Positions 23,830 through 31,859 of a DNA stretch of 34,607 nucleotides are shown in pieces. This DNA comes from an uncultured Mollicutes bacterium. GTDB lineage: Bacteria > Bacillota_I > Bacilli_A > Acholeplasmatales > Anaeroplasmataceae. The position numbers and the translations under genes were made by a program. The DNA lies in contig CAMELE010000021.1 of assembly GCA_945923475.1 (NCBI GenBank), positions 1 to 34,607 of the forward strand. Reading direction: 5' to 3'. A model generated the notes under the pieces. That model made no database searches, was not told the DNA's origin, and saw nothing but the letters and a program-made list of their open reading frames with translations. Positions within the stretch are counted from its first letter, which is position 1; each line of letters opens with the position of its first letter.

Positions 23830-24712
23830 TGAAATAAAAGAATACAGTATTAAGACAAATCCAAGTACAATTATTCATAAATATAATAATCACAACAAGC
23901 GTCGTAAGATTTCAATTTCCCTTTTTTCAACTTTATTTGTAGCTTGTGCAGGTCTTGTTTTGTTTTTAGTATTATCGTTAAGAAAAGTTGATCCAATAAA
24001 CCAAATTAATGTTGATAATGCTACCCTTAATTTCCAGGTGGAATCATTAGTTTCAATTATTTGTCACGATAATTCAAATATAAAGCTTGCCAATAATGTT
24101 ACTGATGAAGACTATCAAAAAGCTATTGATGATTATAAGGTTTTTGAAGATATTATTTACGATAAATATAATAAAGTCACTCCAAATTTAGATTATCAAT
24201 ATGGTGAATTTAAAGGCTCATTTGGAACATATGAATTAAATGTTGTTGGTGATTCATATGAAATGATGATTAATTATAAAAATAAAAAAGAAGATGAAAG
24301 TGAGTTTTTTGGAGAAATAATTATTCTTGATAATGTATATAGTGTATCTGGTAGCGAGGAAAGGGAAGAGGATGAATTAGAGCTTAAGATAAAGATTTAT
24401 ATATCAGAAGATGAGTATTATAGTGTAAGCGAAGAATATGAAGAGGATGAATATTCATATAAATTTAAAATTAAAAGTAAAAACAAAGATGCTTATTCTT
24501 ATAAGTTAAAAATAGAAGAGGAAGAAATAAAACTTGAGGTTGAGCAGGATGGTATTAAAACGGAATATAAAATAGAGGTTTTATCCAATAGTAAATGGGA
24601 AATAAAATATAATACTGAAGACTTAGAATTAAAATTTTATATGATAATTGATGAATTTGGTAAAAAAAGATATGAATACACCAATAAAACTAAATCCTCA
24701 AACGCTATATAG
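23816..24712 (+). CDS. Putative membrane anti-sigma factor with acidic extracellular domain
   Basis: The gene overlaps the sigma gene by 14 bases (ATG 23816; ATG 23813 is the alternative). The ~30-residue cytosolic N-terminus (DDEIKEYSIKTN...NKRRK) is too short for a standard zinc anti-sigma domain and has no HxxxCxxC. One transmembrane helix lies at ~33-57. The ~240-residue outer part contains an acidic beta-strand pattern (EREEDELELKIKIYI, EEYEEDEYSYKFKIK, EEEEIKLEVEQDG). Position and topology suggest an anti-sigma factor; no known anti-sigma domain is recognised. The outer part resembles the next gene's product in pattern, perhaps sensing or partnering with it. Confidence 0.65.
   Translation: MITDDEIKEYSIKTNPSTIIHKYNNHNKRRKISISLFSTLFVACAGLVLFLVLSLRKVDPINQINVDNATLNFQVESLVSIICHDNSNIKLANNVTDEDYQKAIDDYKVFEDIIYDKYNKVTPNLDYQYGEFKGSFGTYELNVVGDSYEMMINYKNKKEDESEFFGEIIILDNVYSVSGSEEREEDELELKIKIYISEDEYYSVSEEYEEDEYSYKFKIKSKNKDAYSYKLKIEEEEIKLEVEQDGIKTEYKIEVLSNSKWEIKYNTEDLELKFYMIIDEFGKKRYEYTNKTKSSNAI
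24681..24709 (+). promoter_or_regulatory. Candidate ECF-sigma promoter B (lipoprotein gene)
   Basis: CCAATAAA (24681-24688), 13 bases, ACGCTATA (24702-24709), identical in both boxes and spacing to 23257-23285 although the spacer differs. It overlaps the last codons of the anti-sigma candidate, so selection on coding sequence does not explain the match. Confidence 0.55.
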
Positions 24713-24730
24713 GCAAATGGAGGAAAAACT

Positions 24731-25579
24731 ATGAGGAAGAATTTAGGAAAAATACTATTTGCAAATATTGTTTTATTAGGAGGATTAGGTGCTTTAACAT
24801 CATGTAATAGCTCAAGTAAAAGCTTCGTTCAAAGAGCAAATGATGAATTAGCATTTGTTAGTACTACTGCACTTACAATGCTTGATTCAAATACTCAAAC
24901 AGTAAAAGCTGCAAAAAGATTTGCTAACAAGAGTGAAGAATTAACAGATGATTATTTCATAGATATTATTGAAACTGCGGACTTAATAATTAATAATGGA
25001 ACAGGCTTTAAGGTAGAAGAAGCTTCATCTGATAAGGCTGAATATGTTAATTTGAATGTTGTAAGCTTTAAGGATTATGCTGGAAATGACTACTCGTATA
25101 AATTGTACTATAATGACGTTAATTCTGAAACAACTGTAGAGGATGATGAAGAGGAAATAAAGGTTTCATATGAAGGCATAGCTCTTATTGATGATGTTGA
25201 GTATGATTTTGATTTTGAATCAGAAACTGAAAACGAAAAAGACGAGACTGAACTTGAAACTAAGTTGATTATTTCTAATGGTGATAATTCTAAAATAACC
25301 ATTAAAAGTGAATCCGAAAATGAAGAAGATGAGGTTGAACAATCATTTTCTTATAAGAAAGAAGAAAACGGAAAAACAGTATTATCATATTCATTATCAT
25401 TGGAAATAGAAGAGAATAAGCAAAAAGTTAAGATTAAGTATAATGGAGAGAAAATAAAAATTGATGAATCAATGAAAGACGGAAAGAATGTGATTCGTGT
25501 AACATTTAGTAACGTAACAAGATATTACGAAAGAAGTCTTAATGAAGATGGAACGTATACATATTTATTGATAAAATAG
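24731..25579 (+). CDS. Lipoprotein of the ECF cluster, acidic beta-rich
   Basis: The signal peptide ends in lipobox LTSC (Cys ~25) followed by NSSSKS. The first ~90 mature residues are helical. The rest is made of alternating acidic and hydrophobic strands (VEDDEEEIKVSYEG, VEYDFDFESETENE, SENEEDEVEQSFSY, EENKQKVKIKYNGEKIK), similar in style to the outer domain of the preceding membrane protein. GGAGG precedes the start. No family is recognised. It has its own candidate copy of the ECF promoter motif, so it is a likely main target of the sigma factor. Confidence 0.75.
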   Translation: MRKNLGKILFANIVLLGGLGALTSCNSSSKSFVQRANDELAFVSTTALTMLDSNTQTVKAAKRFANKSEELTDDYFIDIIETADLIINNGTGFKVEEASSDKAEYVNLNVVSFKDYAGNDYSYKLYYNDVNSETTVEDDEEEIKVSYEGIALIDDVEYDFDFESETENEKDETELETKLIISNGDNSKITIKSESENEEDEVEQSFSYKKEENGKTVLSYSLSLEIEENKQKVKIKYNGEKIKIDESMKDGKNVIRVTFSNVTRYYERSLNEDGTYTYLLIK

Positions 25580-25584
25580 AATTT

Positions 25585-25625
25585 AACTAAAATAATTGCG
25601 ATAAAACTTGCAATTATTTTTAGTT
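25585..25625 (+). terminator. Terminator of the ECF cluster
   Basis: AACTAAAATAATTGC pairs with GCAATTATTTTTAGTT (one bulged T) around a ten-base loop, eight bases or so after the lipoprotein stop. The right arm doubles as the T-rich run. Confidence 0.7.
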
Positions 25626-25655
25626 AGTAATATAATTAAACTACGAGTTCAATTA

Positions 25656-26303
25656 ATGAGAAGAGGTGTTATTATAGCACGTAGAATAAAGGAAGCAGCT
25701 AGTGTTCATCGGATGAGAATTGCAACCTGTGCAGGAAAACTCTTTGAACAAAAGGGAATTGATAATGTATCAATGGATTTGATAGCAGTAACTGCTAAAT
25801 ATAGTAAAGCAACCTTATACGTATATTTTGATTCAAAGGAGGAAATCATTTCATATCTTACTCTTTTAAGTATGCAAAAGCTTAAGGATTATATTTTAGA
25901 AGGTATAACTCAAAATGAAATGCATAAAGAGAAATTTCTTGGAATTTGTCACGGATTGTATCGATATGCGTCCGAATTTCCTTTGTATTTTAAGATGGTA
26001 TTAAGTCCGATTAATATTGATTTTAAAAATTCTAGATTTGAGGAAAATGAAAGAGAAATATTTAGAATAGGAGAAAGTATTAACAATATAATTGGCAGAT
26101 TTATTTTAGAAGGAATTGAAATAAAGGTATTTAGACCAGATTTAAAGGTTTTTCCAACAATTTTTAATATATGGGGAATGTTAGTTGGTGTAATTGAACT
26201 TGCGCTTAATAAGAAGGAATACATTAAGAAAGAAATGAAAATGTCTTTAGATGAATTCTTGGATTATGGTTATGATACAATTTTTAATTCGGTAAAAATA
26301 TAA
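25656..26303 (+). CDS. TetR-family transcriptional regulator
   Basis: The N-terminal TetR DNA-binding domain has RIATCAGKLFEQKGIDNVSMDLIAV, then TAKYSKATLYVYFDSKEEII (helix-turn-helix ending in the family's LY-YF-sKeEl). A helical ligand domain of ~150 residues follows. ATG 25656 is the first canonical start; an upstream TTG-type start at 25608 would sit inside the terminator hairpin. However, AAGAGGTG (25660-25667) has ideal spacing to the in-frame ATA at 25674 (I-ARRIKEAA), where family members begin MARR-, so the native start may be ATA or a mutated ATG. It is followed 13 bases later by a flavodoxin/ferredoxin gene it may regulate. Confidence 0.85.
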   Translation: MRRGVIIARRIKEAASVHRMRIATCAGKLFEQKGIDNVSMDLIAVTAKYSKATLYVYFDSKEEIISYLTLLSMQKLKDYILEGITQNEMHKEKFLGICHGLYRYASEFPLYFKMVLSPINIDFKNSRFEENEREIFRIGESINNIIGRFILEGIEIKVFRPDLKVFPTIFNIWGMLVGVIELALNKKEYIKKEMKMSLDEFLDYGYDTIFNSVKI

Positions 26304-26316
26304 ACGGGAGGTTATT

Positions 26317-27084
26317 ATGATTGGAGTATATTTAAGTGGTACAGGTAATACAAAATACTGTGTACAAAATTTATGTAATCAAATTGATGATAGTATAAAG
26401 ACCTATCCCTTAGAGGATGAAGATATAGTGAATAAAATATTAGAGAGTGATGAGATTATTTTTGGTTGCTCAACTCAGTTTTCTAATATTCCTTATATGG
26501 TTAGAGATTTTATTAATAAAAATAAATCAATTTGGAAAAATAAAAAGATAATATGTTTATCAACAATGGGCTTGTTCTCAGGTGATGGTGCAGGATGTAG
26601 TGCACGTTTATTTAAAAAATATGGAGCTAAGGTTTTGGGAGGCATCCATATAAGAATGCCTGATAGTGTTTGTGATAACATGGCGCTAAAGAAAAGCTTA
26701 GAGGAGAACATCAAAATAGTAGAGGAAGCTAATATTAAAATTGAAAGAACTGCTAAAGAAATAAAGGAAAAGAAATATCCACATGATGGTATAAGATGGT
26801 ATAACCATATTATAGGTTTATTTGGACAGCGATTATGGTTTTATGGCAAAAGCAATAAATATTCGAATAAGATTAAAATTGATTTTACTAAATGTGCCAA
26901 ATGTGGTCACTGTGTTAGTATATGTCCTATGAAAAATTTAGTAAATAATAATGGAAAAATAGAGTCATTAGGAAAATGTACAATGTGTTATCGTTGTGTA
27001 ACTAACTGTCCAAAGCAAGCAATTACTATTTTAGGTAATAAGGTAGTTGAACAGGTAAAAATTGAAAAATACATAAAAAAGTAA
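26317..27084 (+). CDS. Flavodoxin-ferredoxin fusion (EFR1-type) protein
   Basis: This 255-residue protein has an N-terminal flavodoxin-like domain (YLSGTGNTKYC, the FMN phosphate loop; LSTMGLFSGDGAG) up to ~150. A C-terminal pair of [4Fe-4S] clusters follows: CAKCGHCVSICP with Cys 193, 196, 199, 203 and CTMCYRCVTNCP with Cys 221, 224, 227, 231. Such proteins shuttle electrons between flavin and iron-sulfur partners in anaerobes; the partner is unknown. GGGAGG precedes ATG 26317. It is probably cotranscribed with the TetR gene. Confidence 0.9.
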   Translation: MIGVYLSGTGNTKYCVQNLCNQIDDSIKTYPLEDEDIVNKILESDEIIFGCSTQFSNIPYMVRDFINKNKSIWKNKKIICLSTMGLFSGDGAGCSARLFKKYGAKVLGGIHIRMPDSVCDNMALKKSLEENIKIVEEANIKIERTAKEIKEKKYPHDGIRWYNHIIGLFGQRLWFYGKSNKYSNKIKIDFTKCAKCGHCVSICPMKNLVNNNGKIESLGKCTMCYRCVTNCPKQAITILGNKVVEQVKIEKYIKK

Positions 27085-27111
27085 TCAAAAATAGTATAAA
27101 AAATAATATTG

Positions 27112-27127
27112 CAACTGTCAGTTGACA
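27112..27127 (+). promoter_or_regulatory. Operator-like palindrome upstream of the XRE membrane regulator
   Basis: CAACTG-T-CAGTTG (27112-27124) and TGTCA-GT-TGACA (27116-27127) are overlapping perfect palindromes. The second contains a TTGACA -35-like box (27122-27127), and a further GCAACTGT half-site lies at 27153-27160. It could bind the XRE protein or the TetR protein encoded upstream. Confidence 0.5.
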
Positions 27128-27202
27128 AATTTCTAAGTGTATTTGCTAGTGTGCAACTGTATAAAATGATAATATTAAGGTGCAAATTGGGAGGTAATTA
27201 AA

Positions 27203-28171
27203 ATGATTTTTGCAGATAAATTAATTAATTTAAGAAAAAAAGCAGGCATGAGCCAAGAAGAACTAGCAGATAAGCTAGACGTTTCAAGACAATCGGTTTC
27301 TAAATGGGAGGGCATGCAGTCAATTCCAGATATTAATAAGATTATTGAGCTTAGTAAGATATTTGGAGTTTCTACAGATTATTTACTAAAGGATGAGATG
27401 GAAGCCGAGGATAACGTTCCTGTTGAGGAGCAAGCAGATAGAAAAATTGTAACTCTTCAAGAGGCTAATGAATATTTATCTAGTGTAGATGGTACAAGAT
27501 ACTTAATTTCTATTGGTGTATTATTATGCATTATTTCACCCATAACATTATTTATACTATTAATGTTATCTGAAATTAAAGGGTACAATAGTAACCTAAT
27601 GACAGCAATTGGAATTATTACATTGTTGTCTTTGGTTGCAGTTGCAGTAACATTATTTGTTACGTCTGGCTTTAAATTAAAAAAATTTGAATATTTAGAA
27701 AAGAAGTCATTTGAGACACAATATGGAGTAGATGGTTTAGTAAATGAAAAGAAAAATAAATTCTATCAAACTTACATTACTACTAATGTAATTGGTGTAT
27801 TATTATGTGTTTTATCAGCTATTCCACTTCTTGTAACTTCATTTATTAAGGATGGAAAATACACATTACTTGGTCTTAGTATATTATTATCAGTTGTAGC
27901 TGCTGCAGTATTTATGTTGACATTAGTAGGATCAAAAATGGGAGCGTATAATAAGTTACTTCAAGAGGGAGATTATACCAAGGAAAGAAAAGCAGTTAAT
28001 CCGTTAATTGGTAGTATAATGGGAGTATACTGGCTAATTGCAACGGCTGTATATTTAACATGGAGCTTCATTTCAAAAGATTGGCATATTACATGGATTG
28101 TTTGGGTAGTTGCTGGAATCTTATGTCCAATCGTTTCACTTATTGTGGAAACAATTAAAAAGAAAAACTAA
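27203..28171 (+). CDS. XRE-family regulator with C-terminal membrane domain
   Basis: Residues ~4-60 form an XRE helix-turn-helix (KLINLRKKAGMSQEELADKL, SRQSVSKWEGMQSIPDI), like those of phage Cro/CI. An acidic linker follows, then about six hydrophobic helices from ~97 to the end (for example YLISIGVLLCIISPITLFIL) and a Lys-rich C-terminus. Membrane-bound XRE proteins are common in Firmicutes, usually of unknown stimulus. GGGAGG precedes ATG 27203. A palindrome lies upstream and a strong terminator downstream, so it stands alone. Confidence 0.88.
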   Translation: MIFADKLINLRKKAGMSQEELADKLDVSRQSVSKWEGMQSIPDINKIIELSKIFGVSTDYLLKDEMEAEDNVPVEEQADRKIVTLQEANEYLSSVDGTRYLISIGVLLCIISPITLFILLMLSEIKGYNSNLMTAIGIITLLSLVAVAVTLFVTSGFKLKKFEYLEKKSFETQYGVDGLVNEKKNKFYQTYITTNVIGVLLCVLSAIPLLVTSFIKDGKYTLLGLSILLSVVAAAVFMLTLVGSKMGAYNKLLQEGDYTKERKAVNPLIGSIMGVYWLIATAVYLTWSFISKDWHITWIVWVVAGILCPIVSLIVETIKKKN

Positions 28172-28189
28172 GTATTGGAGGCTGTAAAA

Positions 28190-28237
28190 AAACCTAGGTT
28201 TTGAGAATAATCAAATCCTAGTTTTACAGCCTTTTTT
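28190..28237 (+). terminator. Strong terminator after the XRE regulator
   Basis: GGCTGTAAAA/TTTTACAGCC outer arms, with inner CCTAGG-like arms (CTAGG/CCTAG), are followed by six T at 28232-28237. Confidence 0.85.
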
Positions 28238-28281
28238 CTTTAAAAAATGTATAATTATTGTATAATATATATGAATGTTGT

Positions 28282-28849
28282 ATGAGGTTATATATTTATG
28301 AATATAAAAAATGGATGTATTATGTAATTTTTATATTTGGTTTAGTCGCAATTGCTTTTTTTACGCTATCATTTTTTTATGAATATGATTGGATAGAAAT
28401 TGTAGGTGTTACCTTAATTACAACATATTATCATGTTTGCTTAAGACCTCTTACTGGTGGCTTTATGAATTTAAAGTATCATAATAATATTGATTCATTG
28501 GTGGTTTAAGGAGCATAAAGGTGAAAAAACTATATACAAAGTATTAATGGTAAAAAAGTGGAAAAAAATGATGCCAACATATGATAAAAAAGCTTTTAAT
28601 TTTAGAGAAAGAAGCTTAAAAGAATTAATAGGAGCTACATGTCAGGCTGAGATAGTTCATGAGCTCATGCTTGTAGAAGCATTAATCCCATTAATATTAA
28701 TAATACCGTATGGTAGAGCAATTATTTTTATTTCTACAACTTTATTATGTATATTTATAGAGTTAGTGTTTATAATAATACAAAGATATAACCGACCAAG
28801 ACTTGTTAAATTGTATTTAAGAGAACAACGATTATATAAAAATAATTGA
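28282..28849 (+). pseudogene. Small membrane protein, CrtO/acyltransferase-like, frameshifted
   Basis: Two overlapping frames make one protein. The first (ATG 28282) has two hydrophobic segments and ends GGFMNLKYHNNIDS-, stopping at 28507-28509. The second continues IHWWFKEHKGEKTIYK, VKKWKKMMPTYDKKAFN, AEIVHELM, two more helices and QRYNRPR. The joined order (short helices, HWW, KKWK-x-x-P, QRYNRPR) resembles small membrane proteins related to the CrtO-type acyltransferases; that link is from memory and moderate. The shift lies at about 28488-28498 (GATTCATTGG). The ribosome binding site is weak. A base error in the sequence would also explain it. Confidence 0.6.
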
Positions 28850-28874
28850 TGCACTTTGTTATAACTAAAAGTTA

Positions 28875-28904
28875 TTGCAGTCAATAAAAAATAAAGATTA
28901 TACA
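28875..28904 (+). promoter_or_regulatory. Candidate promoter of the methionine T-box operon
   Basis: TTGCAG (28875-28880), an 18-base spacer and TATACA (28899-28904) precede the leader. A perfect 8-bp hairpin (ATGTCTTA/TAAGACAT, 28932-28952) follows. Confidence 0.45.
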
Positions 28905-28964
28905 AATAATAAAATTATTGGTAGAATAAGGATGTCTTAGAAATTAAGACATAAATAATAAGAG

Positions 28965-29217
28965 TAAAGACATTGAAAAGAAGAGTAGTATTGCTAATTC
29001 TTTAAAGAGAGGTTCGGGTTGGTGAAACGAATCAGATAGGTAATATGAAGATGGTCATGGAGTCGCACTGCTGAGCATAGGCTAGGTAGTGACGGGAATG
29101 CCCGTTAAAGCATAGAGCATGATAGTGCTTGTTAAATAGGCTAATTAAAATTAGTAAAAAAAGGTTGGTACCACGATATAATTCGTCCTTTATGTCTTAG
29201 GCATAAAGGCTTTTTTT
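28965..29217 (+). ncRNA. T-box leader, methionine-responsive (specifier AUG)
   Basis: The T-box sequence AAGGTTGGTACCACG (29161-29175) precedes a terminator with arms CCTTTATG/CATAAAGG (29187-29209) and seven T. Stem I GAAGAGTAG is present, and Stem II/IIA-B-like arms (ACGGGAATGCCCGT) lie around 29092. The specifier ATG at 29051-29053 sits where GTA lies in the valine T-box of the same window. The first downstream gene is metN, so uncharged tRNA-Met should turn on methionine uptake. Confidence 0.95.
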
Positions 29218-29237
29218 CGGGTTAATAAGGAGTTATT

Positions 29238-30212
29238 ATGGAAGAAATATTAAAGCTAGAAAATGTCTGTAAGGCATATAACAATCATTTAGTTTTAAAT
29301 AATATTAATCTTACTATTAACAAAGGTGATATATACGGAGTGCTAGGTTTATCTGGAGCTGGTAAATCAACCCTTGTTAGATGTATTAATAATTTAGAAC
29401 AATATGATTCTGGACAAATTTATTATAAGGGTGAGCCTGTTGTATTTGATAGAGAATACCGCAGAAAGGTCACAATGATATTCCAACAATTTAATCTTTT
29501 AAGTCAAAGAACTGTACTTAAAAATGTGTTACTTGCTGGTGAAATAGTTAATGACCCTAATCGTGAGAAAAAAGCTATTAAGTTACTTGAATTGGTTGGC
29601 TTAAAAGATAAACTAAATGCTTATCCTGCTACCTTATCAGGAGGACAGCAACAAAGAGTTGCCATCGCGCGGGCACTTATGACTGATCCTGAGGTGTTAT
29701 TATGTGATGAAGCTACATCAGCTCTAGACCCAGATACTACTAAATCTATCCTTGAGTTATTAAGACAGCTAAATAAGGAACTAGGATTAACAGTAATTAT
29801 TATTTCTCATCAAATGTCAGTTATCGAATCAATTTGTAATAAGGTCGCAATTATTGACAATGCAGTAATTGCAGAGGAGGGATTAATCAACGATGTATTC
29901 TTATCCCCAAAAACTGAGATTGCAAAAAAATTGATTTACTCTGGACATGTAAATACAAAACTAGATGATAAGAAGTTAATTAAGTTAATTTTTAATGGCG
30001 AGGTTGAATCGCCTATCATCGCTAATATTATTCAGGATTGTAATATATTAGTTTCTATAATGTATGCAGATTCTAAAACAATTGATGATAAAGTATATGG
30101 TCAGATTATATTTAAGCTTCCATATTATGACAATGATATTGCCAAATTAAAAAAATATTTGGAAATAAAGGGTATTCATTATGAGGAGGTGGACTCAAAT
30201 GAGTTGGCTTGA
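29238..30212 (+). CDS. metN: Methionine ABC transporter ATP-binding protein MetN
   Basis: This 324-residue ATPase has Walker A GLSGAGKST (37-45), Q-loop MIFQQFNLLSQRTV, signature LSGGQQQRVAIARAL (~133), Walker B VLLCDEATSALD and H-loop IIISHQMSV. The C-terminal ~75 residues form the NIL/ACT-type domain (INFNGEVESPII region through LEIKGIHYEEVD) that binds methionine and inhibits transport in MetN. AAGGAG precedes ATG 29238. It overlaps metI by 14 bases and lies just downstream of the methionine T-box, which confirms the substrate. Confidence 0.96.
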   Translation: MEEILKLENVCKAYNNHLVLNNINLTINKGDIYGVLGLSGAGKSTLVRCINNLEQYDSGQIYYKGEPVVFDREYRRKVTMIFQQFNLLSQRTVLKNVLLAGEIVNDPNREKKAIKLLELVGLKDKLNAYPATLSGGQQQRVAIARALMTDPEVLLCDEATSALDPDTTKSILELLRQLNKELGLTVIIISHQMSVIESICNKVAIIDNAVIAEEGLINDVFLSPKTEIAKKLIYSGHVNTKLDDKKLIKLIFNGEVESPIIANIIQDCNILVSIMYADSKTIDDKVYGQIIFKLPYYDNDIAKLKKYLEIKGIHYEEVDSNELA

Positions 30213-30870
30213 TATTTTATCTAGTGCAGGTTTAACCATATTAATGACATTGGCGGCTACATTCTTGGCATATGTTTTAGGAATACCTGTAGGTATTTTA
30301 TTAAATGTTACATCTAAAAATGGACTTCGACCAAATAAATGGATAAATTTCGTTGTTGGTCTTATTGTAAATGTATTAAGGTCTATTCCGTGCTTAATAA
30401 TCATTGTGTTATGCATGCCCTGGACAAGAGCTTGGTTTGGTAGAGGTACTGGTGAATGGTACACAATATTAATCCCACTTACAGTTTGTGCTTTTGGATT
30501 TGTTGCAAGAATGGTAGAGCAGTCACTTCAAGAGGTTCCAGCAGGAGAACTTGAAGCGATTAGAAGCTTAGGCGCTACTGATTTTCAGCTAATCTATAAG
30601 GTACTATTGCCAGAAGCCAGAGCCTCACTAATAACAGGCGTTAGTGTAGTTGCAGTTAGTATTTTAGGATACACATCATTTGCATATAATATTAGTGCTG
30701 GTGGTTTAATCGCAGATATTTATACTTATTATACAAGACATACGGGTGATTATATGACATCGTTTGTTTTTTGGATATTAATAATAGTAGTAGTATTGAT
30801 TGTTCAATTGATTCAAGAATTAGGATTATATATAGCTAAAAAAATAGATAAGAGGAGAATATTAAAATGA
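30199..30870 (+). CDS. metI: Methionine ABC transporter permease MetI
   Basis: ATG 30199 is chosen because GAGGAGGTG (30183-30191) lies 7 bases upstream; an earlier in-frame ATG at 30181 precedes that site. The 223-residue protein has five hydrophobic helices and the permease loop GELEAIRSLGATDFQLIYKVLLPEA (EAA motif). The motif LRSIPCLIIIVL is typical of MetI. It overlaps metN by 14 bases and metQ by the ATGA arrangement. Confidence 0.95.
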   Translation: MSWLDILSSAGLTILMTLAATFLAYVLGIPVGILLNVTSKNGLRPNKWINFVVGLIVNVLRSIPCLIIIVLCMPWTRAWFGRGTGEWYTILIPLTVCAFGFVARMVEQSLQEVPAGELEAIRSLGATDFQLIYKVLLPEARASLITGVSVVAVSILGYTSFAYNISAGGLIADIYTYYTRHTGDYMTSFVFWILIIVVVLIVQLIQELGLYIAKKIDKRRILK

Positions 30871-31745
30871 AAAAATTTGGTTTATTATGTTTAAGTACAA
30901 TTGCGTTAATAGGTATTGGTGCGACTCTTGCATCTTGTGGTTCAAGCAGTAAGGAAATTAAGGTCTGTGCATCTGAATTACCTCATGCTGATGTTCTTGA
31001 AAACTGTGTGAAGGATATTCTAAAGGATAAGGGATATACACTTAAGATTGATGTTCTTGACTGGACATTACAAAATGATGCAGTTGCGAAAGGTGATTAT
31101 GATGCAAACTATTTCCAACATGTTCCTTACCTAAATACATATAATGGAAGTAAAAAGCTTGTAGCTACATGCAAGGTTCACTATGAGCCACTTGGAATTT
31201 ATTCAAATTCAAAAACAGCATTATCTGCTGGTACATATGAAGTATGTGATGACGTTTCAAATGCAGTTCGTGCATTCCAATTATTAGTTGCAAAGGGTGT
31301 TATTTCTAAGACTGCTGAAGGAACAAATTTCCCATATACAGAACCAACTGATGGTAGCGAACCAGCATTAACATTCTCAGGAAAAACTTGGACTTCAACA
31401 GATGGCTTAACTAGAGTTACCCTTGTTGCAGAAAATTTATTAGTAGCTTCTTTAAATGATTATGATTTTGCATGTTTACCATGTAATACCGCAATTACAG
31501 GTCAAGTTCCATCTTCTAAGCAAGTAGCTAAGGAGGATGATCCTGATCAAGTAGCATTAAAGGCTAACATTTTAGCAGTTAGAGAAGATGATTACAAGAA
31601 TGATAGTGAATATAAAGAAAAAATTGATGTACTTACAGATGCCTTATTATCAACTGAAGTAGCTTCATATTTCAGCACTACATATTATGGCGCTATTACT
31701 TGTGATTCAAGCTCACAAATTGATTTAAGATCATCAATAAAGTAA
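30867..31745 (+). CDS. metQ: Methionine-binding lipoprotein MetQ
   Basis: The 292-residue lipoprotein has a signal ending LASC (Cys ~24) followed by GSSSKEI. The NlpA/MetQ fold is seen in VCASELPHADVLEN, DWTLQNDAVAKGDYDANYFQHVPYL and KKLVATCKVHYEPLGIYS. It captures methionine outside the membrane for MetNI. The order metN-metI-metQ is the standard Firmicutes operon. A terminator follows the stop. Confidence 0.95.
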   Translation: MKKFGLLCLSTIALIGIGATLASCGSSSKEIKVCASELPHADVLENCVKDILKDKGYTLKIDVLDWTLQNDAVAKGDYDANYFQHVPYLNTYNGSKKLVATCKVHYEPLGIYSNSKTALSAGTYEVCDDVSNAVRAFQLLVAKGVISKTAEGTNFPYTEPTDGSEPALTFSGKTWTSTDGLTRVTLVAENLLVASLNDYDFACLPCNTAITGQVPSSKQVAKEDDPDQVALKANILAVREDDYKNDSEYKEKIDVLTDALLSTEVASYFSTTYYGAITCDSSSQIDLRSSIK

Positions 31746-31768
31746 TATAAATTTTAAATGCTAATTTT

Positions 31769-31796
31769 CCTCTACATTAAAATGTGGAGGATTTTT
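31769..31796 (+). terminator. Terminator of metNIQ
   Basis: CCTCTACAT/ATGTGGAGG arms with one G-U pair and a TAAA loop are followed by ATTTTTATTT. Confidence 0.85.
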
Positions 31797-31798
31797 AT

Positions 31799-31827
31799 TT
31801 GTAATTATTTAAAAACTCCTATATAAT
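31799..31827 (+). promoter_or_regulatory. Promoter of the LysR gene
   Basis: TTGTAA (31799-31804), 17 bases, TATAAT (31822-31827). The -35 box abuts the metQ terminator. Confidence 0.6.
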
Positions 31828-31830
31828 GTA

Positions 31831-31844
31831 TGTAATGAATTACA
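31831..31844 (+). promoter_or_regulatory. Candidate LysR operator
   Basis: TGTAAT-GA-ATTACA is a perfect 14-base palindrome between the -10 box and the ribosome binding site. A binding protein there would repress the gene, fitting autoregulation by LysR. Confidence 0.5.
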
Positions 31845-31859
31845 AAAGGGATGATTAAT

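Noticed and set aside
25608-25655. A longer TetR start at 25608
   Set aside because: It falls in the right arm of the ECF cluster terminator hairpin and has no ribosome binding site.
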